A DNA stretch of 64,000 bases from Dipteronia dyeriana (taxonomy: Eukaryota > Streptophyta > Magnoliopsida > Sapindales > Sapindaceae): assembly GCA_032871835.1 (NCBI GenBank), contig CM065301.1, forward strand, positions 33,364,405 through 33,428,404. Reading direction: 5' to 3'. Positions 27,768 through 39,669 of this stretch are shown piece after piece (the stretch's first letter is position 1; every line of letters starts with the position of its first letter). The notes below the pieces were generated by a model that saw only the letters and a program-made list of their open reading frames with translations, did not search any database and was not told the origin of the DNA. Both the position numbers and the translations under genes were made by a program.

Positions 27768-30741
27768 TGTTGGAACCCCGTTCACCGGTTACGCAGCGGA
27801 ACTAGATTTTAATTTTTTTTTATACAGATCATATCTATATCTGGGACCAGTGAACTTTGGATCGTAATTATTTTCGAAACTAATACATACAATATGTAAA
27901 CACAGGAAATTGAAATCGATATAATAAAAAGAACATACCAACGTTTGGAGGCTCCTTCACTTTACAATGTGCTCCTGTCTGAATCACTCGATCTTCCTCG
28001 CTATCTCTCGGGACTGGTACTGCGTATGGGCGCGTCACGATCTCAGGAACTTGAATGGAGGATGTAGAGAAATACTTGAAGAAACTTTTTCTTCTCAATT
28101 TGATGTATTGATTTTACGCATACATGAATTGCATCTCATGAAAAAAAAAGTAGGTTTTTTCTTTCTTTCTTTTTGCGTGTGTATCAGATACACCAAAAAA
28201 CAATTCTCAAAATAAAAATCACCAATCTCCTTAAAACACGCCTATCACAAATATATATATCACTTTTTTTTCTTCTTTTTTATGCCACGCGCCTATGACT
28301 TTTTCAAAGTCTACCCTTTTACAATATATATATTTATATATTGCACACGAATCAACTTGTGTTATATATTGTTGTATGTAAATTTTACCAAGCATACACG
28401 TCATTGACAGGAAGGAAAAAATAGCCAGGTGGATGCTTAAATGGGCACCCAGGAAATATCCTACAAGGCATCATTAAGGAGGAGCAAGCCCGAGTAAGTA
28501 TATACTGAATAAAGACCTACTCGGGATCAGTTAACAACACTCGGGACTGGTTAAAACAACGCTTCCACTCGGGCTCAAACGGCACTACTCGGGACCATCT
28601 GGTATTATTCTTACTCGGGAGTAAATACAACCCGAATAAGAACTTATCATATGGGTTAAGTCATTAAATACGCGAAGATATTCGTCATGAAGGAATCCCA
28701 AATAATGGACCTTTAAGTTAGAAGAGTCCCCCAATCAGGAAACAACTTGATTTCTTTTCGAAGACTACATTCTTATAAGGAAACAAGTCAAATTGAACTA
28801 CACTACTAGAATCCCACTCGATTTCCATAAGAGACTACGAAACAGGAAAGAAGACAAATCAACCTCAAGCAAGTAACCAAATCACAATTAAATACAAATA
28901 TCTTGTATTACTTGTACAAAGCGGATTAGGGTTCTATAAGCATATAAATAGACCCATAATCTGGTTCGAAAAGATATAGGCAATATAGCATACAGTAATC
29001 ACAAGTATTACAGAGAGAAAAAGTGAGATCGAGAGCTTGTAAAAACATCTTATTCTCTTAGTGGATTTTGGCTTGGTTGATCTTTCAACCACCCGTGGAT
29101 GTTTCTCCGACCATCGGAGTTTTACCACGTAAAACTTGTCTTTGTTACTCTCTCTGCATCTCTTTCTCTTTGAATCAATAGCCAAATCCAGTCCTTATTG
29201 GCTTTTCTGACATAATCCAGAAATCGACGTCAACATATATATATATATATATATATATATTAATTTATAAAACTTATATATCACATACATATATCCTTGT
29301 TTGTATCCTATACAAACACTTATATATGTGCACACACCAGTTTGCATCTAATGCAATCTCTTGTGTTACAATTTATACATATCTTTTAATTATTCTTTTC
29401 AAATATATCTAATATATTAAAAGTGATAATAAGTATTTTAAATTTAAACTTAAATTCAAATACTTAGATAAATGATTTAGTAAAATAAAATAATCATATT
29501 ATTTTATCTTCACCTAAATCCACATATCAACTAATACCCTCCAATTAATAGTTAATCAATAATTCATAATTATCAATATAATTAAATAATCTAATTATTT
29601 AATTAATTTAACTATTAACATTCATTAATTAAATAATCTCATCATTCAATTGATTCCCGAATATATACGTGTCACTTTTGTAACACAATTAATTGGACAA
29701 TCCAATTAATTAACCGTGACCTTTGTTACCTAAATCGATCGGGCTGGCAAGAGGACCTAATGGACCCACAGTATTTTGAGCTCCAATAATCCTCGGAATC
29801 ATTAATTAAACTCTTTAATTAATATTCCTTAATTATGAACTCCGGTGTTATTCCACTAAAAACCCGAAGCTGCACTCTCTCAACTGCAGACGCTTTTACA
29901 CAGACCGAAACAGCTTGGTGTCCATTGATATAGCTATTACACATGGTGTGATCCTCCACAGTAGTTCATAATTAGAGCTGGGTCATAATATCCGTTATAT
30001 CCCTCTAATTACATATATCATTTAAGTACCATTGATTCTATAATGAACAATAAATCCTATTTCCTCACGGAATTAAGAGAGAGCTCATATTGTCCAAGCC
30101 CCGAATCAACCCTTAAAGGAACTACCATCTACTTCTCACAAGAATGAGTGGATTCCACTATTGTGTACAAACCTTCCCAGCCACAAGCCAAACCGCAATT
30201 CCAACATACGGAGTATATTGATTAGGAAATGCATCTGACCTCACCCATGGTATATCAAAGACTACGATTTAACCTGAAGGAGTCGATAAGACACTCAGGA
30301 TTAAGATCACCCACATATAGCCATCATTAGTTGATATATATGAATCTCATCGGTAAACGGATCTTGATGAGAGATTCATATAGATCATGGCCCAGTCCTA
30401 TATGATCACATCATATAAGGTGCCTCCATTCCCATATCTCATATGAATGATTCAGGATAGAATCATCGTACATTACGGAATGGACTGCAGCTATAGATTA
30501 ACCATAAATAAAGTACCCAACTTTATTTGCTATCTATGGACTCTTTAGATTGCACGTCTCTTACTGTATCCATCTGTATATGACACTCATATACACAGTT
30601 CGAGATTACATATGGCAATCTTGGATGTTTAAATATATGCACAAGTTTATAAATAACATAACAAGAATGAATTGAACTTTTCTTTTTATTTATTTCATAA
30701 ATCCATTTACAAACTACATATTTAGGCCATAAACCCCAACA
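27768..30741 (-). mobile_element. Right LTR of B (5' LTR in its own orientation), interrupted
   Basis: Matches the left LTR at 9853-11946 from TGTTGGAACCCCG to CCCCAACA. A solo LTR plus TATAT duplication occupies 28370-29240. Without the insertion it is about 2.1 kb, in agreement with the left copy. An AT dinucleotide run at 29236-29262 replaces a shorter one in the other copy. Confidence 0.88.
28370..29235 (+). mobile_element. Solo LTR (Gypsy-like) inside right LTR of B
   Basis: 866 bp, TGTTGTATG...CGTCAACA, flanked by TATAT (28365-28369 and 29236-29240). The uninterrupted sequence is seen at about 10465 in the left LTR of B, which serves as an empty-site control. It is highly similar to the solo LTR at 21509-22368 over its whole length. 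Confidence 0.92.
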
Positions 30742-30899
30742 TGATCATTCTACAAGAGATGAAATATTTGAATATTTAGCTTTAGGTATCTCTTGTAATA
30801 TATAATGTTGTTTTGTTGACCTCTTGTTGTTTCTTGTTATTTGTGTGAGGATACTTTGTGAGTGAGTGGTTTTGTCATGAAATAGCCAAAGGGGGAGAT
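30742..30899 (+). other. Element A 3' non-coding region, right part, with polypurine tract
   Basis: Resumes element A after B. Ends with CCAAAGGGGGAGAT (30886-30899), the polypurine tract that primes plus-strand synthesis, directly before the LTR start TGTAAGTTCC. Confidence 0.8.
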
Positions 30900-32420
30900 T
30901 GTAAGTTCCTCGGTTTTTCGATTGGCTCATTTCGTTGACAACTATATTTTGGGATCAATATGTAAGGGTTGGTTAGGTCATCATTGCTCAAGTCCTCTTT
31001 CAAGCTTCAAAGGTAAAATCACTAGCTTAACCTTCATTGAAGAGATTTAGTGCACACACTCAATCTCATGCATGTTTTTGATCTCCTTGCATGTGTGCTT
31101 ATTGTCTTGATTGTGTGCCTAATTTTGTTATCTCTTGCTTCTTTTGAATTGATTGCATCTTATGATTAAAATGTCATGTCATGTTAGGCATTAGGATGCA
31201 TTCCCTTCACCTCATTTTTGTTGCATGCATTGTGTGTGTATGAAGGTGGTGAGTTATGCGCCACTCGAGCAGCGCCCTCACCAGTGCCATCACCAGCGCA
31301 TCTTTCCAGTGGTGTGTCGCTGGTGGTGCGTTGGTCGTCATGCGCGCCAACACCAACGTAACTTTCCAGTGGGGTGTCGTTGGTGGTGCACTGGTCGTCG
31401 TGCGCACCTCACTAGCGCAACTTGTCCAGTGGGTTATCGCTGATCTTGCGCTACTCGACCAGTGCACAGACACCAGCGCACATTGCGTCTTTTGGCCTGT
31501 TTTTGCCAAAACGACGTAGCTTCACTTTGGGCTTCATATAAATATACCATCTTCTTCCCAATTCGTTTTTAGAGCTTCCTAACCTATTTTTGAGAGAGAG
31601 AGAAGCTCCAAGAAACCATTTTTACTCAACCATCCTTAAAATCCAAATCATCAAGCATCTTTCAAGCATTGATTTCTTGTGTGTTCATAACTATGTATTA
31701 TCTACATGTTCTAAACTTTATGTTTTCATTCTTAGACATGTATACATAGGGTTTTAGTCTTCATTGCATATTAATTGCTTGCTTGTATGTTTAATTGCTT
31801 TTATGACATGTTTGTGTATCGATTGTTGGTTGAGATGCATTAATTTGTGATAGCTAGTATTTAGGACGATTTTACCCTTCTAGCTAATTCTTCTTGCCTT
31901 TGCATTTAGAACATTGATATCTAGGATTTGCTTTAATTGTTATTATTAATCCTAGATAAGCATGAATGTCTTAACCTAGCATTTTTGCATATTGAATATT
32001 CTTGCATATTCACTTAGGTTGCCATTATCTCTTCATTGTTGATTTAGCTTGTGGCTAAGTGGTTAGTGCACAAAGTTAGTGATCCAAAATCACTATTAAG
32101 GCCCGTTGGGTAGAGTGAAAGGGTACCTAGATTGTAAACTTTTACTCAATAATGGATTTTGAGGATCAAAGGTGGCGCTCTAAACAGCTCGTGGTTTTTC
32201 CCATTTGGAAGGTTTCCACGTATATATTGCGTGTTATTTTAGTTTTATGTTTGTTGTCTTTTATTTGAACATTGGGGTAGAATTGTTATTGTTGATTATT
32301 TCACAAAATTGGTAATCTATCGAATTAAACACTATTCACCCCCCCCCCCCTCCCTCTCCCTCTCCCTCTCCCTCTCCCTCTCCCTCTAGGTTATAGACAC
32401 ATTCTTTCTAGGAAATTTCA
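30900..32420 (+). mobile_element. 3' LTR of element A (complete)
   Basis: 1521 bp, TGTAAGTTCC...AATTTCA. It shares its last ~1.06 kb with the truncated 5' LTR. Contains three GC-rich 60-bp tandem units (31302-31481), a C-rich/CCCTCT microsatellite (32339-32385) and a tRNA box-A-like sequence (TGGCTAAGTGGTTAGTGC near 32050). Confidence 0.88.
31302..31481. repeat. 60-bp GC-rich tandem repeat in A LTR
   Basis: Three units starting CTTTCCAGTGG / CTTTCCAGTGG / CTTGTCCAGTGG at 31302, 31362 and 31422, containing GGTGTCGYTGGTGGTGC. The 5' LTR of A keeps only about one and a half units and is truncated within this block. Confidence 0.85.
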
Positions 32421-32464
32421 AATTTGATTTTACAAGTTTTTTAAATAATAATATTTCATCTTAA

Positions 32465-32592
32465 AAAAAGATTAGCACAACGATTCTTAGTACAAGTGGG
32501 AGTGCACCCCCTTCTACATTTGTTGTAAGGTGTTCAAATCTCGATTTATGAGATTAGATATATAATATTAATACTTCATAAAAAAAATGAAA
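32465..32592 (+). mobile_element. Possible tRNA-derived SINE fragment
   Basis: Shows a weak box A-like stretch (TTAGTACAAGTGGG near 32487) followed about 35 bp later by a box B-like GTTCAAATCTC (near 32533), and ends in an A-rich tail (ATAAAAAAAATG). No clean flanking duplication was found, so this may be a degraded SINE or chance. Confidence 0.35.
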
Positions 32593-32611
32593 GTCATGAT
32601 GATACTTTCCA

Positions 32612-33489
32612 GTAGTGTTGCAAAAGTCGATAGGCGCCAGTCGGGCGACGACCCACCGCCTAGCGCCTAGGGGGACTAGTCGGGGACTAATCGGGGACTA
32701 GACAAATGGTCGGAAGTCTGTCATCGGCCGGTTGACGGGAAGCCGGTAGCCGATCGGAAATATATATTTTTATATTATTATTTATATTAAATTATAATTG
32801 AGTGAATGTCATTCTATTTTATATATTTTTATCTATTGAAAAGTTGTAATACATTAGTACATTATACACCACCACTTGTATAGTTATATATAAATTATAA
32901 AATATAAACAAAGCATAATTAAAAAAAAGTTGTAACATATTATTGTATTAGTGTATTACACACTAACACTAACACTAACACTAACACTAACACTAACACC
33001 GATAAATAATTACACGTGTTACCGACTAACACGATAACTTTCACACCTCACATACACCTTTCATCCACCAAAACTAAAAATAAATTAGTCTTCGTCTTCG
33101 ACTAGACACCGCACACCAGTACAACACACACCACAACAAAGTACACCACACACAACTCTGCACTGGTTTCGCCGACGAGAACTTAAGAAGTGAAGGTCAG
33201 CAACGATCAGTGATAGGTGACAATAGCGACAGGCTACGACGACGATGACGACGGAGGACGACGATCGACAACAAGCGGTGAAGGACTGAAGCGACGATCG
33301 GTGATGAGAGAAGAGAGTGGACGTTTTTGGTGACTAGAGGTCCGATTAGGTCCGACTAAGTCGGACTATGTCTGATTTTGACCGACTTTGACTGAAGCCG
33401 CCTTACGACGTCGACTACCCTCAAATCGCAGAGGTAGCTTACCGTCGAGCGACTAGTCGGCCCTAGTCGTCGACTTCTGCAACACTGCG
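32612..33489. mobile_element. Non-autonomous hAT-like element with AGTGTTGCA termini
   Basis: Terminal inverted repeats GTAGTGTTGCAAAAGTCG (left) and the reverse complement CGCAGTGTTGCAGAAGTCG (right), continuing as related CGAC/TAGTCGG-rich subterminal sequence. It is flanked by ACTTTCCA and AGTTTCCA, a candidate 8-bp duplication with one mismatch, which fits hAT. About 0.88 kb, no transposase frame. GC-rich ends enclose an AT-rich middle with an ACTAAC hexanucleotide array. Confidence 0.7.
32960..32999. repeat. (ACTAAC)n hexanucleotide array
   Basis: About seven consecutive ACTAAC units inside the hAT-like element. Confidence 0.95.
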
Positions 33490-33681
33490 AGTTTCCACGT
33501 ATATGCAAATGCAAATAAAAATAAATAAATTTTATGAGGAAAAGTTTGAAAGTAAAATTTTATGTGCAATTCAGTACTTTTTCTATTAGGGGAAAATCAC
33601 ATTTTGAATTAAGTTAATTTGTAATTATTTAAAAAAAATAAACAAAATCGCTTAATGAATCTCATTGAGTACAATTAAGTG

Positions 33682-33773
33682 ATAACTCGTATCTGATGTC
33701 CAAATAGCTCCTAGGTCAATATCGGATGTGGTGCACGTAATTTAAGCTGATTTGGACATCAGATACGAGTTAT
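33682..33773. repeat. Long near-perfect inverted repeat (hairpin)
   Basis: Left arm 33682-33709 and right arm 33745-33773 pair over 24 perfect bases (ATAACTCGTATCTGATGTCC and onward) plus AGCT after a one-base bulge. They are separated by a 35-base loop. It could be a foldback transposon remnant, or an RNA hairpin if transcribed. Confidence 0.85.
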
Positions 33774-34646
33774 ATATCAAACACATTAGATGTAATGACT
33801 TTGTTAAATTAGTTTTAACTTGTAAGCTAATGACTTGGGTCGAAATCTGATTACATCTTGATGCATGCACAGGTCAATTCTCAATTTCTCATCTAATTCA
33901 TCTGATATATATTTGGTTTCAGACAAACTAAAGATTCATGCACAGGTAAAATTCTCACCTAAACTTTCTTGGAACTATATATTTTGATTCTAACAAAGAA
34001 GCCGCTTATATAGAATTTCCTCACAAGATTCATTTTTCTTAAAATTTAAAATTTGTGTATTTTATATTTATAAGAAAATATATATATATATATATTGAAA
34101 GATAGTTTTATTTACAATAAAAGACGAATTTATTTGGTTATGATATCTATTAATATATGTACTCTACTTTCTTGATTTTTATGTTTTTAACGTGAGATCC
34201 ATTCTATCTTTCTTTTACTAAAAATCTTACGCATACTCGATATGTTAATGCCTGTTGCTTTAGGTTTTCGGATTTTAGATTTTTCTTAACAACTTTGTAA
34301 GATTGAAAAACGAGAGAGAAAAAAAAAACAGCGTAAACGCAAACAGTGTGATTGATTGTTCCTGGTTGAACGCAAACAATTTGAATTTTGAACCCTACAT
34401 TTACATTATAGTGTAAACTTAAAGTTTGGTGCAATTGGACTGATGCAAGTGGGTCACATACTCACATAATCGTTTGAATTTTTTTATAATAATTATTATT
34501 TTTGAATCTGGACATTGATGTAAACATAAAACCGTGTGCAATATAATTGAGTCATGAAATGGGTGCTATCTAGAATCATTTGAACGTAAGTGTCGGGTGC
34601 AATTGACTCATGAAATGGATGATAGCTAGAGTTTCTAATCTTGGAC
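33774..34646. other. Intergenic AT-rich sequence, nothing firmly recognised
   Basis: No gene seen. Two GTGCAAT..GA.TCATGAAATGG segments (near 34540 and 34597) weakly recall the CRK upstream motif GGTGCAATTGACTC near 60741, but I cannot show homology by eye. Confidence 0.4.
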
Positions 34647-35120
34647 CAGGGGTGGCCCTGAGGGTTGGTTAAAGGTGGGTGTCTGTCCTGGACTTATCAT
34701 GTTTAGGGATCCTAAATATATGATGTGAGTTGTTGTTATGGGTTAAGTTATAAAAAAAATTCTAAAAAAAAAATTAAATAAAAAAAAAATTAGAACCCGG
34801 CCCAATCCGTTTTATTTTGGTATAAGAAAGCTCAAACAATACCAAAAAATTAGAACCTGACCCAATTTGTTTTATTTTGGTATAAAACCTAATATTTTTT
34901 TTTCAAGTTTTATACTTTCCTAGTAAGTATTACCTATATATATATTCTTCATTTTTTTCTCCACCAACCAAAGAAAAAAAAAGGCAACTGGAGACATAAA
35001 AATCATGGATTTTTTTTATTTCAATTTTTATTTTGGGATGAAGTGGGGATGATTTTATCGGTATGGGACTCCTTTTTAAGATTTTGCCTAAGGGCTTTGG
35101 AATAGTCAGGACCGACACTG
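34647..35120. mobile_element. hAT-type MITE with CAGGGGTGG / CAGTGTCGG termini
   Basis: 474 bp with terminal inverted repeats CAGGGGTGGCCCTGA (left) and CAGTGTCGGTCCTGA (right, reverse complement), 11 of 15 bases identical. Flanks TCTTGGAC and TCGTGAAC match 6 of 8, as expected for an old 8-bp hAT duplication. No coding capacity. CAG..GGCGG..CTGA-type ends are typical of plant hAT derivatives. Confidence 0.65.
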
Positions 35121-35671
35121 TCGTGAACCATATATTATCCACGATGTGACAGTGTGAAACTTAAGGTGATGTTTGGTTATCATGGTGGAACAGTAATGAA
35201 AAAGAAAAGGGGAATGGAAAGGAAAATGAAAACTGATTTTTTTTATTTGGTTAAGACATTAGAATTAGTGTCTGAATCGATATTTTTTTTTATTTGATTA
35301 ACAATTAAATGGAATGAAATTTCCGGTATTTTGACCAAAATACCCCTAATAACAAAATATTTTTAATAACGTAATATATTATAGATAATAATAATAAAAT
35401 ATAAAACTATATATAATAATTTATATATTGTTATAAATACTTTTATATTTTATTATTATTATCTACAATACATCATGTAATTATAAATGTTTTGTAAATA
35501 GGGGTATATAATATATATTATAATAATATATATAATTATTATATAAACTTTTATACTTTATTATTGTTATCCATAATATGTCAAATTATTATTAATGTTT
35601 TGCAAGTAGATATTATATATATGTATATATAATATTATTATAATATATATACTTTTATGTTTTATCATTAT

Positions 35672-36606
35672 TGTTATGGGGATTTACTGATTGTATGACA
35701 AGTTAGCATAATTAGAGTCAGGAAAGATCAACCCAAAGCAATCAATAGATGATTTCAATGCCTAGTTAAGATTACCCAAGATGATCAGAAAAACTAACCG
35801 ATCGAGCACAAATAACCTGGTCGAGGAAACTAACCGATCGAGTAGAGACAACTCGGTCGGGACCATCCGATCGGGATAAAAGAAGTATGGTCGGGACTAA
35901 ACAATTGGTTAGTTAGAAAACGTGTGGGAGACATTAAAGGCAACTGCGACTCAAATACGAAGAAGAATTGTCTTACTTAAACAAGGAATCGAAAATATCC
36001 TTATTTCCTCTTCAATGTCAGAGAATTCTATTCAGGAAAGAACTCAAAGCTTGCAGAAGGATAAACAACAAACAAGAAACGAGTCCAAATCAAGCAATAA
36101 CTCTGCTCTTCTAGGAGATTGCACACCGATCAGGAAATAAGTCTTAAACGAATCATTCAACCCGAATTCTACAAAGACTCTAATTCAATACATAAGATCT
36201 CTGAAACATGATAGAAGCCAAAGACGACTTCAACAAGTAACCAGTCATAATTAAACACCATCATATTTCCTTATTTGTATATCAACGATTAGGGTTCTAT
36301 ACACATATAAATAGACCCATAATCTCATTGTAGAAAGGAGACAACAACGCATAGAAAAGTTACAAAAGAGAAAGAGAGAGATACACCAAAAAGGAGAGAT
36401 TGAGTGTGTAATCATTATATTCATAGTGAATTCTTCTTGCCTTCACCGGCAACCATAGATGCTTCTCCACCTTGGGGTTTTACCACGTAAACTTATGTGC
36501 GCATGCTTTTCCCTTTTTTTTATTTTCTCCATGACATCTTTAACAATCTACAAAAACCTATTAGATGCGTGATCAATTCTATACGATCCAAAAATCATCG
36601 TCAACA
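35672..36606 (+). mobile_element. 5' LTR of element G
   Basis: 935 bp, TGTTATGGG...CGTCAACA. Contains the shared LTR core GATTAGGGTTCTATA plus ATATAAATAGA near 36289-36315. The downstream ACTGGCGCTAGAATGAGG (primer site from 36609) is of the kind used by plant Gypsy elements. Confidence 0.9.
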
Positions 36607-36748
36607 ACTGGCGCTAGAATGAGGGGCAGAACTCAACTTCGAGGAACCAAAATAAACAGACGAAACACCGAGATACTCTAGCAAGCCTAAAAAAGGGAGG
36701 GGGAATATACACAAGTTCTCTAAAAAAAAGAACTCGTGAAGCAGCAAC

Positions 36749-38407
36749 ATGGCAAACCGTAAATATGGAAGCCAGTCTCCAAATGATGTTGATACCCTAC
36801 GTGCTGGTAATGATCCTTACACGATAAATGTCAAAACTGTTGAAGGAAGCCTACCCTCAGTGACCCCAACTTCAACTAGTCAAGCTGTGATAACCTCCAT
36901 AAACGCTCCCCCAGTAATATCCCTAGAAGCATTCTAATAGGTCCAAGAGTCCCTACGGAGAGTCATTGAAGACACCACTAGACAGGGAATCAATATAAGA
37001 ACAACTGCTAATCTGACATCGCCATATCTATTGTCCACATCTATGGTGGCCCGAAATCCTAAGGTACGTTCTGAAATAATGGACGTGACCTCAGGCGCAC
37101 CCCATAAGTCTAGCAGAGAAAGAGCAGACCACCATGGAAAAGAGGAATGACCCCAAAGGGGAGATTAAGGAATTATCAGACGGGAGAGGCATGATCGGTA
37201 TCAAGCGGACTCTGAGCTAGAAGAAATCCGTATAGGAGTTCATAGGTGGGAGAGATCTACCTCGTCAGATGATAGTGACTAACCACCCCGCAGAACACGT
37301 CAAATGAGCAAATCCCCACTAAGTTCCGAACAATAGCACATCGATCACCAGCGATCGGAAACGAATAACGAGCCAGGTGATAAGCGAGATATCCTGATAT
37401 AGAAATTAACCCAGAAGGTGGAAGCATTAGAACGTCGCCAGGGGCTTAAAGATTTACTGGATGATGACTCTGAAAGCCTATTTGTGACCAACATTCTCCA
37501 AACCTAGTTCCCGAAAAGATTCAGAATGCCCAGGTCGAGCAATTTAAAGCAAACACGGATCCAAAAGAAGTGAGACGTGTTCGAAGTGTGATGGCTCAGT
37601 ACGCATACAATGACCTATTATTGTGCTTGAAGTTCCCATAGATACTCAGGGACTTCGAGTTTAGGTGGTTTGGAAGGCTTCCTCAGAGAACAATCAAGAA
37701 TTTTTTAGAGTTAACCCAGGCTTTTTCATGACAATTCTTAGGGAACATACAAAGGAGGAAGTCAATATTTCACCTCGCCACCCTCAAACAGGGAAAGAAA
37801 GACTCACTAAAAGATTACCTGAAAAGGTTCTCTCAGGAAGTGTCAGGGATCCATAACCCCAATGATGAGGCTATGATAGTCGCATTCACCAATAACCTAC
37901 ATAAGGGTCGGGTTTCCTTTGATTTCAGGAGGAAGTGCTCAGATACGTACGCCGACTTGATGGTTATGGCAAACAGTTATGCAATGGCCGAAGAAGAGGA
38001 GCAGGCTTAGGGGAGTAGGTATGTACATTGGGGTCACCCTGGGAATGCCAAAACAAGTGATGGCTATATGAAGAACTAGAATGGTGATCATCAGGGGAGT
38101 GACGGGAGCTATCGTAGAAACAATCAGAATGACAGAAAGTTCCATGGTCAGTACACCAACTATACTCTCCTCACCAAGAAACAAGAGGAAATCCTAGCGA
38201 TCGTAGAAGACTTAAAGCTAGTCAATCCTCTTAGACAGTCAACATATGCCCGAAACGATAAAATACTGCAGGTTCCATAAGGAGAGTGGTCACGACACAT
38301 CAAAGTGCTACCAACTAAGAGACCGTATTGAGACACTTATCAGGGAGGGTCACCTCAAAGATTTAATTCTTAGAAGGACTGACGATAAGCAGAATGACCC
38401 CCACTGA
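36749..38407 (+). pseudogene. Element G gag (broken)
   Basis: Opens MANRKYGSQSPND at 36749 but stops at 36937, and later parts are in other frames. The core reads LPQRTIKNFLELTQAF (near 37675), DSLKDYLKRFSQEV (near 37800) and VAFTNNLHKGRVSFDF (near 37880), typical of the Retrotrans_gag family. A CHHC-type knuckle follows at 38267-38308 (CRFHKESGHDTSKC) with a YQLRDRIETLI tail. The final stop is at 38405-38407. At least four stops or frame changes make it non-functional. The product would be a capsid/nucleocapsid protein. Confidence 0.8.
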
Positions 38408-39669
38408 GGCGATCATCCAATAGGAAATCAAGAGAATAAGCGAAGCCCGAGCCGAGACAGTGGAAAAGGGACAATCAACATTATCTTTTGAGAACCCTAC
38501 ACAAGCTCATAGACCCTTCTCTCCTGAATGAGATATCTTAGTTGCTTTTAGTTTTTGTTTAAGATATTTTCAGTTTGTTTTTCATTTTTAGTTTTTATTT
38601 AATTATTTTCTGATACTTTGATTTTTAGATCAATAAACAAAGAAGCCAAGAATGGTGTTCAAATTTTTAATAATCATCTTTGTTATCAAAGATAAACTCG
38701 TAGCGCCAACACCTGCCATGGTGGGTGAACATGTCCAAAAGGATAAGAAGTCGGTTGTTAGAGAACCAGTGCGTCTACCGAACTAACTGGGTGTATATAA
38801 AGCACTGTCAGCAATCCGACCACCTCGAGATGCTGGTTTTATTGGGAAAAATACTCGGATACGCTATCAGGGAAAACCTGGTGAAATACGTCTGACTGTG
38901 TTAGTATTTCACTAACGAATCAACCAAACCCTTATAAACAGACAAAACTGGAAGACATCCTTGGAGACTTGTTTACATGGGAAAAACAGAAGAAAATGGG
39001 GCAAGGTTCCCAGAACACCTCTTGGCTGAAGACTCAAAATGGTCTGAAATTATCCTGAACGAAAAGTCAGGACACCGATCGAAGAATCAAAACGGTCAGG
39101 AATTATCGTGAGCAAAAATCTAGGACACCGATCGAAGAATCAAAACGGTCAGGAATTATCCTGAGCGAAAGGCCAGGACACCAACCAAATCAATGCAGTC
39201 GGGAATTATTCTAAGCAAAGAGCCGGGAAACCAACTTGTTCAAATAAAAAAAATGGGAGACGGTCTGGAATTATCCTGAGCAGAGAGTCAGAACACCGAC
39301 TTGTCCAACTAAAAAAAACGGTCAGGAATTATTTTAAGCGAAAGGTCAGGACACCGACCAAACCAAGAAAGTCATGAATTATCCTGAGCAAAAAGCCAGG
39401 ACACCGATCAAAGAATCGAAACGGTCAGAAATTATCCTTAGCAGAGAGCCAGGACACCGAATGGTCTAGCTACAAGGGGTAAAAAAGAGTACAAGACTGA
39501 TTAGTCTAATAAGACACTTGATCAGTTTAAAAAAATAAAACAAGCGACCAGTTTAATAAGATACTTGATAGGATTAAAGCGATAAGATCAGAAGTGTCAA
39601 AAAATCAAAACTATTCAAATCCCCTTTGTTGAGCTGTCAAGAGCTCATCTCGCAGATTTGAGGGGGTAT
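38408..39669 (+). other. Element G 3' internal region without pol
   Basis: Non-coding. No YVDD, DDE or protease motif is readable in any frame. It includes the tandem array at 39030-39465 and ends with the polypurine tract TTTGAGGGGGTAT just before the LTR. Confidence 0.7.
39030..39465. repeat. ~55-60-bp tandem repeat before 3' LTR of G
   Basis: About eight degenerate units built on ACGGTCAGGAATTATCCTGA / GCCAGGACACCGA. Each contains the partly palindromic TCAGGAATTATCCTGA. Tandem repeats in this position are known from Tat/Ogre-like Gypsy elements. Confidence 0.85.
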
